This document shows, piece by piece, positions 43,260 to 54,954 of a stretch of 64,000 nucleotides of DNA. The DNA lies in assembly GCF_963169125.1 (NCBI RefSeq), contig NC_084794.1, forward strand, positions 89,263,018 through 89,327,017. The letters are read 5' to 3'. The notes under the pieces are model-generated. The model saw only the letters and a list, made by a program, of their open reading frames with translations, was not told where the DNA came from and did no database searches. The stretch is from Humulus lupulus (Eukaryota; Streptophyta; Magnoliopsida; Rosales; Cannabaceae). Both the position numbers and the translations under genes were made by a program. Position 1 is the first letter of the stretch; every line of letters starts with the position of its first letter.

Positions 43260-46200
43260 AAGGCTGATCTCGGTTCAATCAAAGAGCTTGAAGATATTTA
43301 GCTCGATAAAAAGGATACCACCAAGGTGGTAAGAATTGGGAAGAATCTCCCAAAGGACGCAGGATAGCAGTTAATTCGCTTCCTAAGGGAAAATCAGGAT
43401 GTATTCACATGGTCACATTTAGATATAATTGGGATCAGTCCTAATGTTATAAGCCATGCATTAAACATCAATAAAAACTTCCCTCCAAAGCAACAAAAAA
43501 TAAGACTCCTCGACGACAAGAGAAAGAAAGCCTTGAAAGAGGAGGTCGAAAGATTAAAAACAAATCGGTTTATCCGAGATGCTTTCTACCCATAATGGAT
43601 TGCCAGCCTAGTACTGGTTTTGAAACCCAATGGCAAGTGACGAACTTGTATCGGCTATTCGGACCTCAACAAGGCATGTCCAAAAGATTGTTTCCCTCTG
43701 CCTCGAATTGATCAGCTCGTGGATGCAACCTTGGGTCCTGACATAATGTCATCCATGGACACATATTCTAGATATAACCAGATAGCCATGCATGTACCCG
43801 ACCAAGAGCATACATGTTTCATGACCGACAAAGGGTTGTATTGTTACAATGTGATGCCCTTCAAGATAAAAAAACAATGGGGCTACATATAAGAGAATGA
43901 TAAATAGAATGTTTGCTGAACAAATAGGAAACAACATGGAAGTGTATGTGGACGACATGCTGGTCAAGTCCAAGCACAATAGTAACCATGTTGACAACCT
44001 CACTCAGTGCTTTACTATACTTCGAAAGTACAACATGAGACTCAACCCACAAAAGTGCTCATCCTGAGTTTCTTCAAGAAAGTTTCTCGGATTTATAGTA
44101 AATGCTCGAGGCATCGAGGGAAAACCAAATAAGATAAAGACCTTAATTGACATGCCTTCACCTCAAAAGCATAAAGATGTCCAGAGTCTAACTGGACGAA
44201 TGGTGGCTTTGAGTAGGTTCATCTCAAAATCCACGAACAATTGTTTACCATTCTTTAATCTTTTGAGAGGGGGAAAAAAGTTCGAATGGTCTGACAAGTG
44301 CAAGCTCACTTTTTAGGCTCTCAAAAAGCATCTCGTTGAACCACCTATCTTATCCAAACCAGTTATGGGAGAAATATTTTATTTATACTTCGCAACAACC
44401 GAGCATGCAATCATTGTAACACTAGTTTAGGTGGATAAAAAAGTACAAAGACCTGTTTATTATGTCAGTAAGAGATTACTGGGGGTAGAATTGAGATATC
44501 CACTGATGGAAAAGCTCACATTGGGCTTAATACATGTGTCCTAGAAAAATTCGACCTTACTTCCAAGCACACCCCATACATGTGCTGGCTGATTAGCCGT
44601 TGAGACAAATATTATTGAAACTTGAAGCATCTGGAAGACTATTGAAATGGATAGTCGAGCTTAGGCAGTTCGAGATAACGTATCACTTGAGAACGAAGAT
44701 AAAGGGGCAGACCTTATCTAACTTCATAGTCGAGTGTACTGGAATAACCAATGAAGAAGTCATAACCCCAGGCCGCGAGCTATAGAGACTATACATCGAT
44801 GGATCCTCTAACGAGAACGGATCAGGGGCAGGTATTATCCTAAAAACCCCATCAGGAAACATGTTTCATTCAGCCTTAAGGTTTGGTTTCGAGGTCTCCA
44901 ATAATGAGGCATTATTAGTAGGGCTCCAAATAGCTTCCAAGCTAAAGGCAAAATCCATTCACTGCTATAGTGACTCTCAATTGGTTGTCAACCAAGTCCT
45001 AGGAGAATACCAGTCTCGGGGCATGAAAATGGCAGCATACTTGGAAAAAGTCAAAGAAGCATTTGGAAAATTTGAGATTTATGTGATTGAGCAAGTTCCA
45101 CGATAACAGAACTTGAATGCAGACACTCTGGCTTGACTCACAACAACAAGAGAAGTTGACACACTTAATATGGTACCAGTGGAATTTTTACCAATACCAA
45201 GCATAAGTGAGCCTGATGAAGTCGAAGTTGACATGATAGACTCACAACCAACTTGGATTACACCCATAATTGCCTCCCAGCAAACCAGGAGCCTCCTAGC
45301 AAACCAGAACGAGGCTAGAAAATTGATGTGCAAAATACCATGATACATTATCTTGGAAGGGAGATTGTACAAAAGAGGGTATTCCATACCCTTACTAAGA
45401 TGTGTAACTTTGCCCAAGGCTAAAAAGATCCTAGAAGAAATTCATGAAGGGTTTTGTGGAGATCACACTGGGGGGCACAACCTCTCAAAGAAAGTAATTA
45501 GGAAATGATATTTTTGGCCTATGGTAAAGGCGGATTCGTTTGAATATGTTAAACGCTGCGATAAATGTCAGCGATTTGCCTCCAAATCTCCACCAACCGA
45601 GCTCACCATGATGAGCTCCCCATGGCCATTCACAATGTGGGGAATCGACCTCATCAGATCTTTGCCAATGAGAAAAGGTAGGTTCAGATATGTTGTAGTG
45701 GTTGTGGACTACTACACCAAATGGACCAAGGTAGAACATTTGGCCACAATCACTTCGGAAAAAGTCTTGGATTTTGTGGTAAAAACATAATTTGCAGATA
45801 TGGGATACCAAGGAAGAATGTATCAGACAATGGAACCCAATTCGATAGTGAACTGTTCATGCAATTCTGTGAAAAAATGGAATAATTAAGAGTTTCTCAT
45901 CGGTAGCCCATCCACAAGAAAATGGCCAGATCGAAGTCGTAAACAAGACTCTAAAGAGCTCCATTAAGAAAAGGCTCGAAGAGGCTAAAGGCAGGTGGCC
46001 AGAAGAATTACCACAAGTCCTATGGGCTTACAGAACAACAATTCAAACCTCAACTGGACATACACCCTTCTCCCTAGCTTACGCATGCGAAGCAATGTTG
46101 CCCATTGAGGTCGAAGTTCCTACCATAAGATGTGAAATATACAACCAGGACTTAAACCAATCTCAGCTTAAGGAAGCCCTATATTTAATTAAAGAAAAGC

Positions 46201-46310
46201 GAGAAGAAGCATAGCTTAAGAACGATTCATACCAGTAAAGGGCTACAAGATACTTTAATAAAAGGGTTTGAGACAGACACTTTGGATTGGGGGACCTGGT
46301 GCTTAGGTGC
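43260..46310 (+). pseudogene. pol of Tat element C, heavily broken
   Basis: The reverse transcriptase reads DLNKACPKDCFPLPRIDQLVD near 43660-43725 and YNQIAMHVPDQEH, then the catalytic EVYVDDMLVKSK near 43940-43975. RNase H shows IDGSSNENGSGAGIIL (about 44795-44840) and HCYSDSQLVVNQVLGEYQSRG. Integrase shows FCGDHTGG near 45450 and KRCDKCQRFASKSPP, then WGIDLIRSLP and SDNGTQFDS. The final part, AYRTTIQTSTGHTPFSLAY, reaches DLVLR near 46300. There the match ends abruptly, and the expected C-terminus is missing. Several stops in each domain. Confidence 0.85.
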
Positions 46311-47070
46311 CTGTTTTTGGCCACGTGAGACCTCTTTGCAGGCGTGCTCAGGCCTAAGGGAGCATAAGTGTTATACAATCATACCATATGCTCGAAAAAA
46401 ATATAGCATCAATAAAATTAGTGTTAAATCCTGGACGAAAACCAAGCATAAACATAACTTACCAAGTCTGGAAAAAACCGGCAAAAAAAATCGGCACGAA
46501 TAAAGTTGGAATTCTAAATAAAACGACAATATTCCTAAAATCGAGACAAAGCTGGAATTTTTTGCAAAAATGTTTCGACCTCGCAACCTTGAGATGATAC
46601 TTGATGATGAGGAAAAGTTACTATCTCTAAGCAAGAAATAACTAGACTACAAGCCAATAAGTATTTTTAAATGCAAAAATGCATTGTATAAGTAGTGTTC
46701 GAACTTGAATATAACGAGGTCGAAATTGTGAAATCGAATGAACTATGTATGAATATACAGAAGTTCGACCCTATGCCCGACAATGTATTTGTATAAATAA
46801 ACAGATATAAAAGCAAGTCCTTAGTAATATGCTCGAAATATTTCGAACCAGAAATGTGATGTATAATATTAAGGAAAAAAGCTAAAGGTAGATAATGCGT
46901 AAAAAGTTTTTGAATATAGAAACTTAAGAGAATAAAAACTACCATTAAAGTATAGCATTCACCAGATAGTAAAAATAATTCAAGCTCGAGTTCTAAATTG
47001 TCTTTGCCCTAAGGGCATCAAAAATATTATTTACAATAATAATAATAATAATAATAGTACTAATAACAGC
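46311..47070 (+). other. 3' untranslated region of element C before the nested insertion
   Basis: No gene is supported. The stretch is AT-rich with Tat-like words such as ctcgaa and gctcgag. It ends in a (TAA)n microsatellite (47033-47056) that continues as (CAA)n/(TAA)n at 62505-62552 on the other side of element B. Confidence 0.6.
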
Positions 47071-47658
47071 TGTTGACCCACGATTTGGCCAACTGACACG
47101 GAGTCAGAATATGCTTGATATGAATGAATGCGTAGAGAAAAACGTAATGACAAAAGTAAATAAGACACAGTATTTTATAGTGGTTCGGCCCCAGGATCTA
47201 GTAATGACCTACGTCCACTTAGACTGATATTGATCTAAGAATCAAAGGAGTGATCAAAGAACAATGGTTCAATGAGTTTCACTTACCTCTGAAGAACAAT
47301 ACAATATTGCTAGGAGAATTACTATAGTCTCTAATGATTCAAAAGCCAAAAGTCCTTTCCTTGAGCTATCTTTTGCTATTTATAGGCTCAAGGGGGATTA
47401 CAAAAGATTGTTATAGATATTCTCTCCTGAATAATCGGGTATCCAGGAGATTGTGTGAGATAAATTCGGGATTCACAAAGATCTTCCCATAAATGTTGCT
47501 TCGTATGCGGAACTATCGACCAGACTGGTCGCAGGTAAGACTGGGTCGCACTGCTTCTAATGTGTCTTCTGGTCGATACTCTAGCAGAACGTTTCCAAGT
47601 GTCAGCCACGTGTCCTGGGATCACTTGCCACGTCATCAATGCTAATTTTTGGATAACA
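47071..47658 (-). repeat. 3' LTR of Tat element B
   Basis: 588 bp, TGTTGACCCACG to TTTTGGATAACA on the plus strand. The minus-strand TATA box CCTATAAATAG lies at 47376-47386. Confidence 0.95.
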
Positions 47659-47671
47659 TTTGCCCCCCAAG
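47659..47671 (-). promoter_or_regulatory. Polypurine tract of Tat element B
   Basis: On the minus strand CTTGGGGGGCAAA directly precedes the LTR, the same core as in element A. Confidence 0.85.
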
Positions 47672-47888
47672 TTTATTTATCACGAGCAGTAAAATAAACT
47701 TTTGGACGAACGACTCTTCGGTAACCCCGCCTGACGTGTCAGAACCCTACGTGTGTTCTTGGAAAAAGTAACCTACCTCTGTCTAATCACATCCTTTCGG
47801 TTCCCCAGAAATGATTTTGACGGCCATTCCGCTTTCCCATACTTTGAAAAAGGGAAACTAATGATTACACTTTTTAATGCCAGAGACA

Positions 47889-48493
47889 AACTTATATAAG
47901 ACCTTCAAAGTCTTTACTTTCTTTTTACGTACACCATCGTCTTCACAAGAAAACCTAAAAACCAGAGCTTTTACCGTTCCTGAAGACCGTTTCCTCTGTA
48001 TTTTCAAGACCCCGTCCGAGAGTTTCTTGATTCCCGAAGGCCCTTTTTCCACTTCCATAATCATTCTCTTGGTAAGTTTTCAAATTCCCATGCTTCAGAT
48101 TTTTGTGGTGCATGTCTCTAAATGTAGACCGTTTGAGATTATCTGTTTCTGGTTTGAGATGCTTGTGAATAGGATGTTTTGTAGGAAAAAAGAGTTACGA
48201 GTTAGTTTGATTAGTCAGGATCATATGTTTAGGACGTAAGATCGAAGTAAAAATTCGATCTTTAAGCTAGTTGGAAAATAGGTTTTTCCTGCCCTAAGGG
48301 GAGTTGAAAAAGCTTTCTTGAAAAACTTTTTGCTTTCACCCTTTAATCCGTCTTTCAAACTGTTCGTATGGAAAACTTTAGCTTCTTGTTAGAATGCTGT
48401 TGTATAAAAGCTTAACTTTTATACACAACCAGCGTTATTCTCAAAAGCTTTTGAAAATTCTCTATCCTCACCTCCCCATTCTTCTGTTTGCAG
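47889..48493 (+). promoter_or_regulatory. Promoter, leader exon and leader intron of the antisense gene in element B
   Basis: CTTATATAAGACC at 47889-47901 is a good TATA box. A leader of about 160 bases ends at CTCTTG|GTAAGTTTTC near 48072, and the acceptor TGTTTGCAG ends at 48493, seven bases before the start codon. This matches the layout in element A. Confidence 0.65.
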
Positions 48494-48499
48494 ACATTA

Positions 48500-51115
48500 A
48501 TGCCAGATTTGTGGGGAGGTGAGAGGCCCATTGACGACGACCTTCTCGCCCAGCTGCTCGAGGGAGAAGAACAACCGGTCGACCGTGTCCACGAGATCCC
48601 TTTCTCGCGTTCCTCTTCTAGACCACACCCTTCTCCTCCAATGGCCCGCTCCAAATCTTTAGGCAAGAAAAGGCCTGAGTCCGAAAACAGCCCAAATTCT
48701 CCTGCCCAGCCTGATTCGCAGGCTAGGGCTCCCTCGACCAGCGGTCGAGAAAATCTTTTTCCTGACCCTAATATCCAAACTAGGGCTTGCCCTCGCCATC
48801 AGAATCTGCCTGATGTCGAGTGGTATACTTCCCCGGCCAGCTCAGTGACCCTGCGGATGGTTGCTAACTGCTTCAGGAAATTCCCTCTCACAGGGGTTTC
48901 CATAATACGTCTTGCTGTGGACCAGAGGGCTAACCTCCCCGGAGGTGCAAACAGCGCCTGGTCCCGGTATCACATTGAGGCGGGAGCTTATCTCCCTCTT
49001 CATCCCTTTTATGAGGGGGTGGCCAATTATTTCGGTGTCGCCCCCTTCCAAATCACTCCAAACAGATATAGAATGCTGGCCGCACTCTATATCCTGTATA
49101 AACTTAAAAAATGGCCAGAGCCTACGCCTCATGAGATCAACTACCTTTTTGATCTCAAATCCAACCCGCAATAGCACGGAACAGGTTTCTTCCATTTCTG
49201 TCACCAGGAGACCAACCGAACATTCCTGAGTGACACTACGCACATCTCGAATGTGGGGCAGTATAGTAAGGAGTACTTCCTTACCCCAGACATAACCAGC
49301 AACAACCTGGCCTTCACTCAAGGGGGTAAGTGCTTGTCTTCGACTGGTCGATAATTTTCATCGAGGTGTTCCCTTTCAATTTTCTCAAACTGTAATCTGT
49401 TTTTCAGGCCCATGGTTACGTCCGACCCCAACACCAGACATGGTGTTGAGGTCCAATACTTTGGCCAGGATGTTCGACGCAGCAAAAAGCGTCAAGACCC
49501 TGGTAACTAAAGAAAACTTGAGGCTGTCTGGCCTCCTGGCTCCTCGCCATGAAACTAGAGGGTCCGTGGTGGACGAAGCCACTACCGAGGGGGTTCCCGA
49601 ACAGCAACCTCCTGCGTCTCCTCGGAGGAGGAGGCCAACAGGGGTTACTATGAGGGAGCCCACGGGCAATCCTTCTGCTCCCCAAGGCAAGGGGAAACAA
49701 AAAGCCAAAGAGCCAGTTGTGGACTTGGGGGAGTCTTATGATGAGAACGGTAACACTATTTTACTTTTGAATAGTTTGCCAATTCCCTGTCACTTGTTTG
49801 ACGGGGAGGGCAACTTTACATATACTCCAAAATTAGGGCTAGACTTCTTCATGCCAGATAGTGAATGTATGACTAATAGAGTCAATAGTGTAGCGACCAA
49901 TAGTTGTAGCTCGGGTATTCACTTTGTTACCTCTTTTCTGTTGTATAATAAATTTTCATTTGCCTCTTGTCTTATCATTTTCCTGTGTTTTCTTGCATGC
50001 AGACATGACCACTCCTAACATCTTTGACATGTATCAGACTGAGGAGGAGGAGGAAGTTCCCCAACTTCAGCGGAGGTCTAAGAGGAGAACTGGTGAATCT
50101 AGTCGGGGTCCTCCAGCCAAGAAGGGCTGAACTGAAGACCTTCCCCAAGACGCGCCAACTGGGCAAACTCCTGCCCCTCCTCCAGCTCCTACAGAAAAAC
50201 AAACTCCTCCTGCCACGCCAAAACCTCCTGTTGCGCCCACCAGAGAGCAGATAACTCGGGAAGAAGCTCTCGGGGCCAAAATCTTGAGCCGCACTCTGCG
50301 ATCAGCCAGGGATCGCCTTGACCGCATCGGTAAAAGCGACCGTGTCAAGGATGCAATGGTTGAGGCTGAAAACATGTCGGTCGACCTGATCCTGAACAGG
50401 GCCCTGAATGAGATTTCCAGTGTAAGTACTTCTTTGTTTCTCAAGCCTTAGTCTTTTAGTCTTCACGACAGGTTCTAACTCCTTCTTATTTTATTTACAG
50501 GCCTTGCTGTCTGCTATTACTGCTCGTACCCGTGCCCAGGATTCCATCGAGCAGGCTAAGGGAAAGGCCATTGAGAGGCATCAGGTGAAGGCAGCTGAGG
50601 AGCTTTCAGCTGCAGAGGCTAGGCACGCCACGGAGTTGGAGGCAATGGCTCGAGAGAGGGACGCTGCGGTGACTAAGCTGTCAGAGGTTGAAGCTGCAAA
50701 GGAAGCTGCAATAAAGTCAAGGCAGCAGTATCGAGATTCCATCATGACCCATCTTCGCGAAATCAAAAGGTTGGAAGAGATACACAAGTCCAAGGATGAG
50801 GCCATTGCCACTCTTGAAGGCAAAGTCAAGCAGTTGGAACTTGACAACTCCAAAAATCTGGAGAGGTACAAGAGGACGACGCTCCGATGTTTCTACAACT
50901 TCTGGAAACACAATCAGGGTGCCGACTTCAGCTATCTTTCTGAAGACGTTAGGAATGTCGAGCTGGCGCGTTGTGCTGCCCAACTGGCCGAAGAGGAGGC
51001 AAGAGCGAGGATCCCTGACTCCCCAAGCCTGGCTGTCGTAGAAGAAGAAGTTACTGCTGAGGATGCTGCTATCCAGGATGCCTATGAGGATCCTCCGGCC
51101 CCAAATGCCTCTTGA
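48500..51115 (+). pseudogene. Antisense gene of Tat element B, five coding pieces with introns, two stops
   Basis: The start is MPDLWGGERPIDDDLLAQLL at 48500. The N-terminal domain has SRYHIEAGAYLPLHPFYEGV and PTPHEINYLFDLKSNPQ, homologous to the gene in A. GT-AG introns at 49326-49407, about 49750-50002 and 50422-50500 each restore the reading frame on removal (lengths 82, 253 and 79). Only two stops spoil it: TAG at 49172-49174 and TGA at 50128-50130. The last exon (50501-51115) is a long coiled coil (AEELSAAEARHATELEAM, LREIKRLEEIHKSKDE) followed by FWKHNQGADFSYLSEDV. The acidic tail ends at 51115. The gene was intact recently; both stops look like C-to-T changes. The function is unknown. 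Confidence 0.85.
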
Positions 51116-51812
51116 ACTCTTTCATTTATTTTTTTCTTTCCTTTTGGCTACACGACCCACGGGTCGTGATGTAAAGACAATATTTTTGTTTTAAACTTTG
51201 CTGCATGGGCAGTAAATCTTTTTTCTTTTTCTTGAACAATTACATCCAAGCAGTGATGCTTGCGATGTAAAAGATTGCATGATGCTATAATATTTTCATT
51301 TATTATAGCACTTGTCCGTATGACCAAACTTAGCATAGTACTTTGGCATGGTTTAACAAAACATAAATTTTGAAAAATACTCTAAGTACTCTAGCATGCT
51401 TTCACTCATTTTGTTCATGTGTTTACATACCTTGCGGGTATGCTTTGCTATCGATGTGCCTTATATGCCCCCCAAGTGATCGAGGAGCTTTAGGTCCTTG
51501 GTCACTTGCCTTGACCATGACCTGTTCGAACATTTCTGTTCGTGTGAAAAGATGATACTTGTAATACAGCAAAACAACACACGTAATGAACAAATACTTG
51601 TAAATATAAATTCACAAAGGTTGGCAAGAATGACTGGCTGCGCACAGTCCCTTATAATCTCGTATTAAAAATGGACTAAATATGTCTTTACGAGTGATTC
51701 TGAAATAGAATCTTACATATACGAGCGATTAGCCACATAGCGCAGCTAACCCTCTTTGCTAAACTTGTAAAAAGAAAAAATTATTACAAGCCAGCCCTTT
51801 AGAAAGAGCTGT
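51116..51812. other. Spacer between pol and antisense gene of element B, with internal purine tract
   Basis: No gene is supported. On the minus strand it contains CTTGGGGGGCATA (tract core 51466-51476), matching both tracts of element A. There is no tandem repeat array here, unlike in A. Confidence 0.6.
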
Positions 51813-54177
51813 TTATTGATAATACTTGCGCAAGTGTTCTCCATTCCAATAACGTGGAATGAGATATCCGTTTAAGCGTGCAAGTTTGTAGGTGCCTGGA
51901 TGAAGGACTTCTTCAATCTGGTAAGGTCCTTCCAAATTAGGTCCGAGCACTCCAGCAGTAGGGTCGCGGGTATTTAAGAAAACTCATCGTAGCACCAAGT
52001 CACCGACGTTGAATTTTCTTTCTTTAACTTTGGATTTAAAGTACCGGGCGACTTTTTGTTGGTATGCAACAACTCGGAGTTGAGATTTCTCTCATATCTC
52101 ATCGATTAAGTCTAGGGACTCCATCATTAGCTGGCTATTCTGGTCCTGGTTGTAAGTCAAACGTCGATGTGAGGGGGGATCTAACTCGATAGGTAACATA
52201 GCCTCATATCCATAGGCTAAGGAAAATGGGGTATGTCCTATCGCTGTTCGGTGAGACGTTCTATACGACCAGAGGACTTCAGGAAATTGCTCTGGCCACA
52301 CTCCCTTAGCTTCTTAGAGTCTTTTCTTCAAGGTGTCCTTAAGAGTTTTATTCACGGCTTCGACCTACCCATTCACCTGAGGGTGTGCAACTGAAGAAAA
52401 GCTTTTAATGACTCCATGTCTTTCGCAGAAATCGGTGAATAAATCGCTGTCAAATTGGGTCCCGTTGTCTGAAACTATCTTTCTGGGCAGACCATATCGA
52501 CAGACGATGTTCTTGATAACGAAGTCAAGGACTTTCTTGGTCGTGATGGTAGCGAGTGGTTCAGCTTCGGCCCATTTGGTGAAGTAATCGACCGCTACGA
52601 CTGTGTACTTTACTCCGCCTTTCCCTATAGGTAGGGACCCAATCAAATCTATTCCCCATACTGCAAAAGGCCACGGACTTTGCATCTGCTTCAACTCGTT
52701 TGGAGCCGCTCGTGAAATCTTCGAGAACCTTTGATACTTATCACACCTTCGTACAAACTCCATGGAATCCTCGTTCATTGTTGGCCAGAAGTAGCCCTGC
52801 CTTAGGATCTTTTTTGCCAAACTCTGCCCCCAGCGTGATCTCCACAGAAGCCTTCATGCACCTCTTTCATGAGTTCCTTAGCTTTTTCTGGTGTTACGCA
52901 TCTGAGTAATGGCAATGAATATCCTCTTCGGTACATTACACCGTCGACCAGTATGTATCTAGCAGCTCGCCTTTGTAGAGTTCTAGCCTTGTTCCTATCT
53001 GTTGGCAACGTACCATTCATCAGATACTCCAAGAAAGGCGCCATCCACGTATCCTCCATCTGAATCTCCATACTGGATTCCGTGGCTTGTATGCTCGGCT
53101 TACTCAGTCTTTCTACTGGCACGATGTTTAAGGTGTCAGCATCCTTTGCGCTCGCGAGTTTGGCTAAGGCATCTGCGTTTGAATTCTGATCTCGCGGGAT
53201 TTGCTGGAGGGTGTACTTCGTGAACTGGGCTAGCAAGTCTTTTATTTTATTTAAGTAGGCCACCATTTTCAAGCCTTGCGCTTGGTATTCTCCCAGGACC
53301 TGATTCACCACCAGCTGTGAATCACTATAGATATTAAGCATCTTTATGCTCATATCCTTTGCCATTCTCAATCCAGCGAGGAGTGCTTCGTATTTCGCTT
53401 CATTATTTGATGTAGTAAAGTCGAACCTGATGGCGCAGTGAAATCGATGCCCTTCCGGCATTATCAATATCACTCCTGCTCCAACGTGGGATTCATTGGA
53501 TGAGCCATCCGTGAATAGCTTCCACGAAGGAGTTTTATCTTGAGGCTCGGGTGCTTCAGACTGTTCGCACTGCTCGCTGTCTGGGAGTTCGGTGAACTCT
53601 GCAATAAGGTCGGCCAAGACTTGTCCCTTGACTGCTGCTCGCGGTGAATAAGTTATATCGAACTGTCCCAGTTCGACTGCCCACTTTAATAATCGTCCAG
53701 CCGCTTCCGGTTTTTGGAGGACTTGTCGAAGGGGTTGGTCAGTTAGAACTGTAATAGGATGGGCTTGAAAGTAGGGACGTAGCTTTCTAGAGGCAAGGAT
53801 CAAGCAATATGCTAACCTCTCGATTGGCGAATATCTTAATTATGCCCCGATCAGTCTCTTGCTGACATAGTAGACTACTTTTTGTACACCTTCTTCCTCT
53901 CGCACTAGCACCGCGCTGGCAGCAACTTTAGTAATCGCCAGATAAATAAACAAAGTTTCTCCTTCGATCGGCTTTGATAAGATGGGAGGCTGTGCCATAT
54001 GAGCCTTCAAGGCCTGGAATGCTTGCTCGCAGTCTCCTGTCCATTCGAACTTCTTGTTTCCTCTAAGTAGATTGAAAAAAGGAACACACTTGTCTGTTGA
54101 TTTCGAAATGAATCTACTTAGGGCCGCGATCCTCCCGGTTAAACTTTGTACATCTTTGATCCTTTCTGGCGACTTCA
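51813..54177 (-). pseudogene. pol of Tat element B, RNase H and integrase part
   Basis: After the connection (MKSPERIKDVQSLTGRIAALSRF) come RT-adjacent sequences and a nearly intact RNase H: FTDGSSNESHVGAG, NNEAKYEALLAG, YSDSQLVVNQ, RDQNSNADALAKLAS, so the acidic catalytic residues are present. The integrase zinc part has HEGFCGDHAGG but CDKYQRF, where Tyr replaces the second Cys. The core has WGIDLIGSLP, SDNGTQFDS and VEAVNKTLK with the catalytic Glu, after a stop in place of Gln. The end is HLRKYYQ with TAA at 51813-51815. A few stops (near 52363, 52315 and 52090) and a frame change near 52810-52820 inactivate it. Confidence 0.9.
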
Positions 54178-54870
54178 TGTAGTGCACCAAATTTTTTTTT
54201 TCTAGATTATTTAAATTTTGTGCTTTATTTGATTTAAATGTTAAGTGTGATGAATTGTTTTATTTAAGTGTTGTTATTTTATTTAATTGTTTATTTGTTT
54301 TATTTGATTGTTTGTTATTTTATTTAATTGTTAGAATGTTTTGGTTAATTAATTTAATAAGTGAATAATTGTGTAACATGTTATTTTACTATTAGTGTTA
54401 CATTTTATTTAAGTGTGACAAATGAGGTAATTATGTGAGCTATGGTGGAATGCACTAAGGTGCATGATAGATAGTAATGCACCCTAGTGATTTAGTGTGT
54501 GCTAGTGCATGGTAGCATGGTGCACATGTGTAGATTTTCTACACATTTTATGTTTCCTTATTTTAGATTTTATTTAGGTTAATGTATTTTATAAAAAAAA
54601 AGAAAAGAAAGGGGAAATGGGAAGTGGGCGTGTGACCTAGTGGGAATGGAATATTTCCTTAAGATGTAAAAAAAAAAAAATCAAGACTTGAAGACCATGA
54701 TCATTTGGGGATAGGCATGATCATATCTTATCCCTTTGTATCTTTTTGAAATAAAGAGAAATCAAAGAAAATAAAAGAGAAATGGAAACTTACCTTAATA
54801 TTGTTTGGGGAGACTTTATGAGAGGATTTGTGATAAAGGGGCTAAGAAAGGAGAGAAGAGCCATTGCTCT

Positions 54871-54919
54871 TGTGTGTGTGTGTGTGGCTGCCGTGACCTA
54901 GAGAGAGAGAGAGTGGCGT

Positions 54920-54952
<33 letters not shown>
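54871..54952. repeat. (GT)n and (GA)n microsatellites
   Basis: A (GT)8-like run at 54871-54886 is followed by (GA)n at 54901-54914 and 54921-54952, inside the solo LTR. Confidence 0.9.
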
Positions 54953-54954
<2 letters not shown>

